Counted from the stretch's first letter, positions 1 through 7,119 are shown. The stretch is DNA of 16,035 nt from Gammaproteobacteria bacterium (GCA_020444775.1 JAGRHX010000167.1:1-16035); one strand, 5' to 3'. The notes: generated by a model from the letters alone, not told the origin. A program made the numbers and translations.

Positions 1-1
1 T

Positions 2-28
2 ACGGGGAGAACGGGGAGAACGGGGAGA
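2..28. repeat. 9 bp tandem repeat at left window edge
   Basis: Three exact, abutting copies of ACGGGGAGA occupy 2-28, followed by a degraded G-rich continuation (ACGGCGGGGGAACGGCGG) to about 46. The repeat lies just past the stop codon of the minus-strand lipoprotein gene, so it would be in that operon's 3' untranslated region. It may continue to the left of the window. No hairpin or T-run typical of an intrinsic terminator is seen; function unknown. Confidence 0.8.
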
Positions 29-50
29 ACGGCGGGGGAACGGCGGATTA

Positions 51-1058
51 CTACCCGCCCGCTTCATCGCGCTGCGCCGTTGGTTTCGGCTCGACCGCTG
101 AGGCCTGGGGCTGCGCGTCCAGCGGATCCGCTCGTGCGGGACCGTCGAGCAACCCCTGCGCTTCGACAGCCGTGGCCCGGTCGCCGACCTCCAGGGCCAG
201 CTGCCGGGCGCGGATCAACCAGCGTTGCGCGTGAGCGCCGCCAGGCGTGAGCGCGGCACTGCGCCCGGCGCGCAGTAGATATTCGGCCGCCAGCCGCGGG
301 TGCTGTGCGGTCAGCGCTATCTCTCCCGCATCGGCTAGAGCGCGTGCCGCGGAATGATAGTCACCGTCACGACTTCTACGCGCCGCGGCGCGTTCGATCA
401 GCCGGACCCCGCGTAGCGGCTCTCCGTCCAGGGCGGCAAGCCGTCCTTCGAGCTCGTCGCGGTCGGCACCTGCGAGGTTTCGCGGGTCGTCCTGGACGAT
501 TCCCCGTAGCGATTCGCGGACAGCGGCCCGGTCACCGGACCGTGCCCCCACCAGACCGCGCAGGTAGTGCGCACGGGCGCGATGCCGCGGTTCCACCTGT
601 GGCCGCGCCAACAACGGCGCGATTGCGCTGAGCACCGACTCGAAACGGCCGGCCCGATACTCGATGGTCGCACGCAGCAGCGTGATATCGGCACTGACGT
701 CCCGGCCTTCACGTCGAAGCTCCGTCTCAGCGGCATCCAGGAGATCGATGGCCGACGCCTGGCGGCCGAGCTCCGCAAGGCTCGCCGCCAGATTGTAGCG
801 AGCATCGACGATCGCGCTCGAGTCGTCGCTTTGATAGGCCGCATCGAGCATCTGTTGAAACGACCGCGCGGCCAGCTCGTATCGGCCATCTGCGAAGGCC
901 TGCAGACCTGCGCGCCGCGCACGCTCCGCACCATTGTCGAACGCCGCATCGGTAGACGGTGACTGCCGGCCACCACAGCCGCCAAGACACAGGACCCAGG
1001 CCAAGAAGCCGACCAACACGGCAGAGTGCAGGGCCGCGGACCCCGCCGCGCGGCTCAT
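51..1058 (-). CDS. TPR-type lipoprotein of the MCE operon
   Basis: This 335-residue protein is predicted to be an outer-membrane-anchored periplasmic lipoprotein. The N-terminus has a hydrophobic signal segment (about 11-27) ending in a lipobox L-G-G-C with the lipidated Cys at 28. The next residue is Gly, not Asp, so outer-membrane sorting is expected. The mature part is almost all helical, with TPR-like repeats (A/G-x-x-x-F-x-x-G-R-Y-x-x-A pattern near 48-70, then about 85-115 and 205-280) and a polar Pro/Ala-rich tail. Its ATG overlaps the TGA of the MCE gene (ATGA, 1055-1058), so it is the last gene of a coupled operon. Known MCE operons often end in a DUF330/PqiC-type auxiliary lipoprotein; this one is TPR-like instead. 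A role as periplasmic or outer-membrane partner of the MCE protein is inferred from position only. Confidence 0.85.
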   Translation of the reverse strand: MSRAAGSAALHSAVLVGFLAWVLCLGGCGGRQSPSTDAAFDNGAERARRAGLQAFADGRYELAARSFQQMLDAAYQSDDSSAIVDARYNLAASLAELGRQASAIDLLDAAETELRREGRDVSADITLLRATIEYRAGRFESVLSAIAPLLARPQVEPRHRARAHYLRGLVGARSGDRAAVRESLRGIVQDDPRNLAGADRDELEGRLAALDGEPLRGVRLIERAAARRSRDGDYHSAARALADAGEIALTAQHPRLAAEYLLRAGRSAALTPGGAHAQRWLIRARQLALEVGDRATAVEAQGLLDGPARADPLDAQPQASAVEPKPTAQRDEAGG

Positions 1059-2122
1059 GGCGTCACCTCGAGCGGAGAGATACGGCGCCCAGGTCGCGGC
1101 TCGCTACTGCCGCCGAGCAACCAGCTGGCCTGCAATTGCCGGATCAGGGTCTGCAGCTCGACGAGCGCGGTCTCGGTCTGTAGCAAGAGCCCGGGCAGCT
1201 GCTCGGTCGCTTGCGCGACGTTGCGGGTCAAGGCGGGCAAGGCCGGCGTGGTCTTGCTCACATCCTCCATGACCGACTGCAGGCTGGCGAGCGCCGCGCT
1301 GGCTCTACGTGTCATCTGCGGCAGCGCGTCGGCCTGTTCTCCCAGCTTCTCACTCATCTTGGAGACATTGCGCACGGTGCCTTGCATGTGCTCGAGCATC
1401 GGCGTCAAGCGTTCGATGGCGTCGGCAGTCCCACCGAGCACGGACTCGAGACGACGGATCAAGGTATCGTCCACCACCAATCGACCCAGCGTGCCCTGAC
1501 CACGCTCTATGCTCCCAGCGACACTATTGAGCGTGGCGAGGAACTCGCGCACGTCGTCCTGGCCTTCGTTGACCATGGTGGCGACCTGGGCGAGCGCCTT
1601 GATGGCGAGCTCGGCCTGGTCCAGTATCGGAATGGCACGCTCGCGCAGCTCGCTGATCAGTTGCTCCACGGTCTGCGTGGGTATGCGCTCGCCGCTGGCC
1701 TGGAGCACCACGTAGCTCTCGTCCAGTGGCGCTCCGACGCCTCGGGTTATCTCCAGATAGGCATCACCGGCAACACCGAAGCGGCGCTTGATGAAGGCTT
1801 GTGAATCCTGTCGCACGAAGGACATCGCTTCACGGCGCAGATTGACGAGCGCGTGCATGTTCTGGTCGGGCTCGATGACGATCTCACGCACCTCGCCGGC
1901 AATCGTGCCGAGAATCTCGACATCGGCCCCCGAGGACAGGCCGTAAAGCCCCTCGGGGGGCATCAGCACGCGCACTGTGACCCCGGGATTCAGCCATCGA
2001 TCGAGCCGCCCGGCCTGGGTCGCCGCGAACACGAACAAGACCACGCTGAGTAGCACCAACGCGCCGACCGCTTCACGCGAATGACGGGTCAACGGATGAT
2101 CCGCGTTGCCGGCCATGCTCAT
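1055..2122 (-). CDS. MCE-domain (MlaD-type) substrate-binding protein
   Basis: This 355-residue protein belongs to the MlaD/MCE family, whose members form hexameric periplasmic rings that bind lipids and sit on an MlaE permease. One N-terminal transmembrane helix lies at about 17-36. A single MCE domain follows (about 48-128), with the typical G-L-S-x-G-A-x-V-x-I-x-G-x-x-x-G-x-V pattern at 61-79. A long helical region (about 155-335) includes the G-T-L-G-x-L motif near 210-215 common in longer MCE proteins. I chose the ATG at 2122 because it overlaps the upstream stop (ATGA) and is preceded by a purine-rich GGGGGGCGA. The open frame extends to 2215, but the extra residues look like read-through of the neighbouring gene. 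With one MCE domain plus a long helical tail it may form a needle or tunnel rather than a flat ring. Cargo is not visible; phospholipid is the family default. Confidence 0.92.
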   Translation of the reverse strand: MSMAGNADHPLTRHSREAVGALVLLSVVLFVFAATQAGRLDRWLNPGVTVRVLMPPEGLYGLSSGADVEILGTIAGEVREIVIEPDQNMHALVNLRREAMSFVRQDSQAFIKRRFGVAGDAYLEITRGVGAPLDESYVVLQASGERIPTQTVEQLISELRERAIPILDQAELAIKALAQVATMVNEGQDDVREFLATLNSVAGSIERGQGTLGRLVVDDTLIRRLESVLGGTADAIERLTPMLEHMQGTVRNVSKMSEKLGEQADALPQMTRRASAALASLQSVMEDVSKTTPALPALTRNVAQATEQLPGLLLQTETALVELQTLIRQLQASWLLGGSSEPRPGRRISPLEVTP

Positions 2123-2835
2123 TCGCCCCCCATGAGCATGCCGCGCGCGATGCGCAAGCGGCGACTGGCGGGCAGCATCGGCGCGTGCCAGACCGACAAC
2201 GAGGGCGTGATCCACAACACAGCGGCACCTCGTTCACAAGCCGCACGCAGTGTCCGGACCAGCGCGGGCAGCACCTGCTCGAAGATGCCGGCCGTCGGAT
2301 GCTCGAGCACGATCAGACGCGGTGAGCCCAGGAAGGCCCGCACGCAGGCGGCGCGCTGCAGGTCCCCACGCTCGCTGAACTCGGCAAAGCCATCGGGTAG
2401 CCCCGGGAGACCGAACTGTCGCGCCAGACCCTGAGCCTCCTCGATCAGCGCCCGTGAGCTGCGCGTGGTGTGATGCATGAGCGGTAACAGCACGTTGTCA
2501 CGGATGTTCAGATGATCGAGCCAGTTGCCGCGATAGAACACCCGCCCGACCAGAGCACGCAAGGCATTGGCCTCGCGAAGGCTCAACGCCTGCCAGTCCT
2601 GGCCGAGGAATCGAACCCGTCCCTGAGCAGGTCGCAGCACTCCTACGCAGGCGTCGGCCAGCAGCGAGCCCTGGGCCGGCCGGGCCACGTGCACGAGCAC
2701 GATCTCACCCGCGGCGAGCCGCATGTCGGCCTGTACCGCCGAGCCCGGATCGCCGTCCACGCCATCGACCCGCAGTCGCTCCAAGGCGAGCACGCATTCG
2801 CGCTGAGCTATAGGGTCGTGCGCGGCAGCGCTCAT
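2119..2835 (-). CDS. ABC-ATPase-like protein with degenerate nucleotide-binding motifs (MlaF position)
   Basis: This 238-residue protein sits where MlaF, the ABC ATPase of MCE transporters, normally lies, and the fold can be traced along its whole length. Every diagnostic motif is changed. The Walker A site (GPSGIGKTT in MlaF) reads roughly VARPAQGSL at 50-59, without Lys or Ser/Thr. The Q-loop region (around 99-106) keeps the following N-x-x-D-N-V-x-x-P-L segment but lacks the Gln. The LSGG signature reads FSERGD at 153-158. Walker B ends LEHPTAG (177-183) instead of DEP, and the H-switch reads ITPS (209-212). It is therefore predicted not to hydrolyse ATP. The frame is open, so this is not a broken gene. 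The ATG at 2835 overlaps the permease stop by one base (TGATG); a TTG one codon earlier is also possible. It may act as a structural pseudo-subunit, or partner an ATPase encoded elsewhere. Confidence 0.85.
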   Translation of the reverse strand: MSAAAHDPIAQRECVLALERLRVDGVDGDPGSAVQADMRLAAGEIVLVHVARPAQGSLLADACVGVLRPAQGRVRFLGQDWQALSLREANALRALVGRVFYRGNWLDHLNIRDNVLLPLMHHTTRSSRALIEEAQGLARQFGLPGLPDGFAEFSERGDLQRAACVRAFLGSPRLIVLEHPTAGIFEQVLPALVRTLRAACERGAAVLWITPSLSVWHAPMLPASRRLRIARGMLMGGE

Positions 2836-3677
2836 CAAAGCAGCACCGAGAGCAAAGCGGATATGAGCAGGATCGCGACCATCGAGGCCGCGAAGCCACG
2901 CGGCAAGAGCTCGCGCAGCGACGCATGGACGGTGCGATCCGCCGAGGTCGGACCAAGCGCCAGGGCGGTCGTCATGAGTGCCACCGTAAAGCCGAACAAC
3001 ACGGGCTTCAGCACGCTGATCGCGAATTCACCGATACCCATGTTGTCGAGCACGTCACCTATGAACTCGGCCAACGGCAGGCTCGTCAAGCCACCCAGAC
3101 TGGCCGCCAGATGTCCGACCACGAGCGCGACGCCCAAGAACAGCACGTTCAGGCAGAGCGCACTGAGCGCCATCGCATAGACGCGCGTCATGACCAGGTA
3201 GTGAAACGGATCGACCCCCATCGCATCCAGGTGCCGCAGCCGATCGTCACTCCCGAGCCGATGCAGGTCGCTGAGCATGACCGTGGCGCTGCGACCGACG
3301 ATGAGCAGACCGACGCTGAGCGGACCGAGCTCACGCACCAGGATCAACACGATCAGCCGGCCCACCACGTCCGACTGGCCGAACAGACCCAGCCAGTACA
3401 GGGCCTGCAATACCAAGCCCAGTCCCACCACCGTGCCGGTAAGGATGATGGAGAGCACCGAGCCCACGCCCATCTCGTAGCAGTGGCGCATGAACTCGCG
3501 ACGTACCGTCCGCCGCCAGTTGAGCACGATGGCGCCCTGGATCAGCACTGCAGCAGCCATGCCGACCAGCGTCCAGGACGCGGCGATCGGTCCCAACACG
3601 CGTCCACCGACGGACTCCAGGAGCAAGCCGACCACGGCTCGGCGTCGCGGGACGTGACGCTGCGTGCCCGCGCTCAT
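2835..3677 (-). CDS. MlaE-family permease
   Basis: This 280-residue inner-membrane protein of the MlaE/Ttg2B permease family has about five or six hydrophobic segments. The family hallmark L-V-R-E-L-G-P, followed by a G-R segment and later M-G-V-D-P-x-x-Y-L-V-x-x-R, is present around residues 112-165. Between these, the usual coupling-helix stretch (typically near E-I-G-T-M-x-V-x-E-x-I-D-A-L) is replaced by a diverged charged segment, S-D-L-H-R-L-G-S-D-D-R-L-R-H-L. That region contacts the ATPase in MlaFE complexes, so its change matches the degenerate partner encoded next. I start at the ATG at 3677 because it overlaps the stop of the sensor gene (ATGA). The open frame runs upstream to 3929, but that part is Arg-rich, out-of-frame reading of the previous gene. 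The role would be membrane passage of lipid together with the MCE protein. Confidence 0.9.
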   Translation of the reverse strand: MSAGTQRHVPRRRAVVGLLLESVGGRVLGPIAASWTLVGMAAAVLIQGAIVLNWRRTVRREFMRHCYEMGVGSVLSIILTGTVVGLGLVLQALYWLGLFGQSDVVGRLIVLILVRELGPLSVGLLIVGRSATVMLSDLHRLGSDDRLRHLDAMGVDPFHYLVMTRVYAMALSALCLNVLFLGVALVVGHLAASLGGLTSLPLAEFIGDVLDNMGIGEFAISVLKPVLFGFTVALMTTALALGPTSADRTVHASLRELLPRGFAASMVAILLISALLSVLL

Positions 3678-6112
3678 GACCGCCCGAGCAACAGGTAGGT
3701 CGCCATCTCGCCTTCGTCGCCAACATAGTAGCGACCACGTTGCGACAGCAAGAACGTGTTGCGCAAGGCCGCATGACAGCTCTCGCTGACCTGGATCGAA
3801 CCCGATGGCGCGCTCGTGGCCATGCTGGCGGCGCCGTCTACCACCGCGCCGAACAGGTTGTAGATCCAATCCTGCGCACCGAGCCCGGCTCCCAGGGCCG
3901 GCCCGGTGTCCAGGCCGATCCGAAAGCACAGCGCGTGCTCGGCGGCCGTCAAGGCGCGGGTGCAGTGCTCGTCGATCTGCAGTGCCAGCTCAGCGATGGC
4001 AGCCGCGCCCGCCGCGGGTTCTTCCGCCTTGTCGAACCCCGACGCGCAGACGATGCTGGTGCCCAGCAGCTTCACGTAGCCTATTCGCAGCTGGTCCGCG
4101 CGCGTCTGCAACTCTCGCACGAGCACATCCAACATGCTGCGGGAAGCGTCCAGCGCGCTCGGCGATGCCCACACCCGGGGCTGGTCGAGCTCCATCCGCA
4201 GCACCGTGAGCTGCGCGAAACAGTCGGCGCCAGCACCGCCTTCAGCGCTCGTCAGCCGCTCATACAACGCTCGCGTCCGCGCCCTGAGCAGGTGGGCGGA
4301 GCGTATCGGACCGCGCCGTGCCGGCGCCGGCAGCGAGTCCCGCTCGACGCCGCCCGGCGCCGCGTCTGGCGACGTCTGCGCGCAGCTCTCACTTGAGCAT
4401 CGAGCCGCCAGCAACGGCTGCAGACCGCCGATGAATGCAAACGCGTCACGCTCCCAGGCCGGCTCGCGCGCGGCATCCTCGACCCAGAGCATCATCGAGC
4501 TGCCATCAGCACAGGCGACCGGCAGGCTCAGCACCGTTTCTATCCCCGGCTGCTCGAACCAGTCCGGGTCCAGATGTCGGGTCCGTTGATCGCGAATCGG
4601 ATCCCGGATCACCACCGGCTCGGCCAGCGCGCCGGCGATCTCGGACAACGCCGGGTGCCTGATGCGCGCCAGGTCCCCATGTCCACCGGTGCGGCGATCG
4701 TAGGCATCGACACAAGTGAGCTCGGTCCAGCCGGATCCCCACCGCCAGAGACTGACCCGCGTCGCGCCCAGAGCCTGCGCCACGCAACGGGTGAAGGCCC
4801 GTAGTACCTCGCTCAGCTGCGAGTCGTCGGCGCGCAGTGCCGCGTCCGTAGCCAGCTCGACCAGCGCGCGTCCGCGACGGCCAAGCTGTTGCTGCCGGAC
4901 GCGCAGTCGTCGCGTTTGAAGACGCACCGTGCTGAGCTGCCTGAGCACGATGACCCCCAGCAGCACCGCGACCATCAGAACCACCAGACTGACCAGTAGC
5001 TGACGTCTGAAGCTGTGCACGATCGCCTGGGTGAAATCGGCCTCGGGGACGAGCAGCATCACAGTCCAGTCGCGGCCGACCACGGAGGCCAGTGACGCGG
5101 CGCTGTTGAGATAGTGCTCACCATTCACCTCCAGCACGCGATGACCGAGCCCCTGCACGCGAAATCGCGCGTAGGCATGGGCCAGCGCCGGGTCCTGCAT
5201 CTCGTCCACATGCGCCGTTCGCAGCCCGTCTGCGCTCTCGCGCAGCATCCTGTCACTGTCCGGGTGAGCGACCAGGCGGCCCCGATCGTCGAATATCACG
5301 GCCCGTCCGGTCTTGCCGATCTCCAGACTGGAGAGGAACGCGGACAGGCTTTCCAAGGTGATATCGAGTCCATATACCGCGCGCAGCACACCCTGCTCGC
5401 GGACCGGGACCGAGACGGTGATGCCGGGCTGCTTGGATGAGAAGAACAGATAGACGTCCGACCAGTACACCTGCTGAGTGCGCACCGCACCCTGGTACCA
5501 CGGTCTGGTACGCGGATCGTAGCCATCGTCTGGCACCTGCTCCACGGCCACGACCTCACCGTCCACGTTGCGTCGAACCCAGGTGGTGCGCACGCCGGTG
5601 TCCAGCCGCTCGATGCGCTTGGTGTCGATAGCGCCGCCCTCACGCCGCACGTACATCAAGAAGTTGCCGTGCGGATCCGCGAAGCTGGAGATGGCAACCT
5701 GCTCGTTGCCGGCGAGCACGCCGAGCGCGTAGGGCTCGGTGAAGGTCCGTCGTTGCCGCGACAGTGCGTCGCTTCCCAGCAGGTCCACGGACAGTCCCGC
5801 CAGACGACCAACCGGCGCCAGATAGCTTTCAACCTCGGTGCGAATCCGATGCTCCAGCCCGTCGATGAGCTCATCGGCCAGGGCCAGTGTCTCGTCGCGA
5901 CGCAGCACATATGACCAGTAGCTGATGCCGACGCTGGCAAGCACCATGATGATGACCATTGCAATCGGCAAGGCCATGCGGATCAGGGTGCCCGCGTTCA
6001 GCGGGCGAATGTGTCCGGCCGGCAGCAGCTCGGCCAGATCCTCACCCGCATCGCCACCTGGATCAGCGGCCTCATCACGGGCTACATCAGCTTCGATATC
6101 GGGCACGGACAT
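3674..6112 (-). CDS. Membrane sensor: dCache, GAF-like and degenerate class III cyclase domains
   Basis: This 812-residue protein has a cytoplasmic acidic N-terminus, a transmembrane helix (about 46-69), and a periplasmic double-Cache sensor (about 73-365) with the classic D-P-R-T-R-P-W-Y motif at 199-206. A second helix lies at about 371-391, then an Arg/Gln-rich linker, a GAF-like domain (about 415-570) and a C-terminal class III nucleotidyl cyclase fold (about 632-808). The cyclase fold shows in R-I-G-L-D-T-G-P (731-738), G-x-I-Q-V-S-E (771-777) and G-E-M-x-T-Y (801-806). Catalysis looks lost: the second metal-binding Asp (G-D) is G-T at 684-685, and the N-x-x-x-R pair reads D-x-x-x-S near 759-763. 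The ATG at 6112 has a GGAG ten bases upstream; a GTG at 6220 is possible but poorly supported. It heads the MCE operon and overlaps the permease gene by four bases. It probably signals by binding or protein contact rather than by making cAMP. Confidence 0.85.
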   Translation of the reverse strand: MSVPDIEADVARDEAADPGGDAGEDLAELLPAGHIRPLNAGTLIRMALPIAMVIIMVLASVGISYWSYVLRRDETLALADELIDGLEHRIRTEVESYLAPVGRLAGLSVDLLGSDALSRQRRTFTEPYALGVLAGNEQVAISSFADPHGNFLMYVRREGGAIDTKRIERLDTGVRTTWVRRNVDGEVVAVEQVPDDGYDPRTRPWYQGAVRTQQVYWSDVYLFFSSKQPGITVSVPVREQGVLRAVYGLDITLESLSAFLSSLEIGKTGRAVIFDDRGRLVAHPDSDRMLRESADGLRTAHVDEMQDPALAHAYARFRVQGLGHRVLEVNGEHYLNSAASLASVVGRDWTVMLLVPEADFTQAIVHSFRRQLLVSLVVLMVAVLLGVIVLRQLSTVRLQTRRLRVRQQQLGRRGRALVELATDAALRADDSQLSEVLRAFTRCVAQALGATRVSLWRWGSGWTELTCVDAYDRRTGGHGDLARIRHPALSEIAGALAEPVVIRDPIRDQRTRHLDPDWFEQPGIETVLSLPVACADGSSMMLWVEDAAREPAWERDAFAFIGGLQPLLAARCSSESCAQTSPDAAPGGVERDSLPAPARRGPIRSAHLLRARTRALYERLTSAEGGAGADCFAQLTVLRMELDQPRVWASPSALDASRSMLDVLVRELQTRADQLRIGYVKLLGTSIVCASGFDKAEEPAAGAAAIAELALQIDEHCTRALTAAEHALCFRIGLDTGPALGAGLGAQDWIYNLFGAVVDGAASMATSAPSGSIQVSESCHAALRNTFLLSQRGRYYVGDEGEMATYLLLGRS

Positions 6113-6243
6113 GTCGCCGAGGCTCCAGCAGCGGGTCACCCTTTCGAGGCTCGTGTTGCTCGGTAGCGAGGGCGCCCGGTTTTCGCATCTGCCGGTGTTT
6201 GCGGATGCCGATTCCGGCACCCGCCAATTCTGGCGTTGCAGGC

Positions 6244-6249
6244 AGTATA
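6244..6249 (-). promoter_or_regulatory. Possible -10 element for the sensor/MCE operon
   Basis: Read on the minus strand this is TATACT, close to the sigma-70 -10 consensus, in a locally AT-richer patch. No good -35 hexamer is seen 16-18 bases upstream. Transcription from here would give a leader of about 125 bases before the ATG at 6112. Confidence 0.3.
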
Positions 6250-6306
6250 TCGACTACACGATCGCGCCGGATAGGAAAGCGACGCGTGCCACCTCCAGGT
6301 GGGGTT

Positions 6307-6322
6307 GTACCGGTCCCGGTAC
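6307..6322. promoter_or_regulatory. 16 bp palindrome, possible operator
   Basis: Perfect inverted repeat GTACCGG-TC-CCGGTAC, half-sites of 7 bases separated by 2. The size and near-perfect dyad symmetry suit a dimeric regulator's site between divergent genes. No regulator gene is present in the window. Confidence 0.4.
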
Positions 6323-6421
6323 GAGGTTCAACATAGCGGACATGGCCAGCCACGAGACGAGCCTGGCGGGCCGGATCGGGTCCATCCACCAGCGCCAGTC
6401 TCGTAATCCATCCGTCACATT

Positions 6422-6461
6422 CCATTGGTCCAATCCATTGGCCATTGGCCCAATCCATTGG
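6422..6461. repeat. Two abutting 20 bp repeats upstream of the 194-residue gene
   Basis: CCATTGGYCCAATCCATTGG occurs twice in tandem (6422-6441 and 6442-6461) with a single T/C difference. Each unit contains the dyad ATTGG-N-CCAAT (6424-6434 and 6444-6454). A partial third copy (CAATCCATCC) follows at 6465-6474. Dyads two helical turns apart on one DNA face suggest a protein-binding array; a recent slippage duplication is the alternative. Confidence 0.85.
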
Positions 6462-6489
6462 TCTCAATCCATCCAAGGAGCCCGCAACG

Positions 6490-7074
6490 ATGTCCAGTGT
6501 CGACGAGAATCGGGTCGTACTCACCGGCGAGAATCCCTTCATCCGGCTGAGCGCCAACGACGGCGATGCGTTCAGCACCGATGCCAGCTTCTGGCGTATC
6601 GTGTTCTCACCAGCAGGCCCCGGTCACGTTCTCTATATCAAGAGCGAGCTGACCGCCGATCGGCTCGCGATCTATTCAGACAACATCGCTTTGGCGCGCT
6701 GGCTGCAGAACACGGTACAGGGCATGCTGAACGCGGACACCGCCGATACCGGGATTCCGGTCGTCGAGGCGAGCTTCGACAAGCATGGGGATCCGCGCTA
6801 CTTCTGGACCGAAACGGTACGCAGTCGCGACCATGAGATCCAGATGACCTGGCACGACATCGGCGATCCGCTGCTGGTGCACACGCAGCCCGCGCCACCA
6901 CCGGGACGTCCATATGGCGTCTGCACCATTCTCATACCCGCGGCCAGCGCGCGCTTGACGGTGAACGGCGTGCAGGCGGCCGGCCGCCCCTGGCCACGTG
7001 AACGTGAAGGCCGCCCGTTCAGCACCTGCGCGCTGGCCTTCTCGGAGAGCTGGACCGAGCTACGCGGCGACTGA
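6490..7074 (+). CDS. Protein of unknown function, 194 residues
   Basis: I do not recognise the family. The protein is soluble, with no signal peptide or transmembrane helix, and mixed charged and beta-prone segments. Notable stretches are T-G-E-N-P-F-I-R-L near 12-20, many Trp (for example W-R-I-V-F near 35-39), a Pro-rich turn P-A-P-P-P-G-R-P near 132-140 and a beta-rich C-terminal third. The start at 6490 is well supported by AAGGAG nine bases upstream; an in-frame ATG at 6445 would make the 20 bp repeats coding and lacks such a site. Codon and base composition match its neighbours. It is divergent from the sensor/MCE operon and converges on the DUF1028 gene, with a hairpin between. The last residues are charged, ending near R-G-D. 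Function cannot be assigned from sequence or context. Confidence 0.8.
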   Translation: MSSVDENRVVLTGENPFIRLSANDGDAFSTDASFWRIVFSPAGPGHVLYIKSELTADRLAIYSDNIALARWLQNTVQGMLNADTADTGIPVVEASFDKHGDPRYFWTETVRSRDHEIQMTWHDIGDPLLVHTQPAPPPGRPYGVCTILIPAASARLTVNGVQAAGRPWPREREGRPFSTCALAFSESWTELRGD

Positions 7075-7094
7075 ACAAGGCCGATTGGCCCCGT

Positions 7095-7119
7095 CCCGGA
7101 TCCGCATCTTGGATCCGGG
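7095..7119. terminator. Hairpin between convergent genes, likely bidirectional terminator
   Basis: CCCGGATCC, a 7-base loop (GCATCTT), then GGATCCGGG form a perfect 9 bp G+C-rich stem. It is centred in the 57 bp between the stop of the 194-residue gene and the stop of the DUF1028 gene. There is no clear T-run on either side, so classical intrinsic termination is uncertain. Confidence 0.55.

Larger units (their letters stand above)
6113..6489. other. Divergent intergenic region with operator-like elements
   Basis: This 377 bp gap between the divergent sensor operon and the 194-residue gene shows no convincing coding frame. It holds a TATACT -10-like element on the minus strand (6244-6249), a perfect 16 bp palindrome (6307-6322), an abutting 20 bp tandem repeat (6422-6461) and an AAGGAG ribosome binding site (6475-6480) for the plus-strand gene. 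Both transcription units are probably controlled from here. Confidence 0.7.

Noticed and set aside
2119..2835. The idea that the ABC-like gene is a pseudogene or sequencing artefact
   Set aside because: The frame is open, junctions with both neighbours are precise, and the changes are scattered substitutions rather than a frameshift that would remove one stretch.
2925..3698. 257-codon plus-strand frame opposite the MlaE permease
   Set aside because: His/Gln/Arg-rich complement of a hydrophobic protein gene, with no ribosome binding site or domain.
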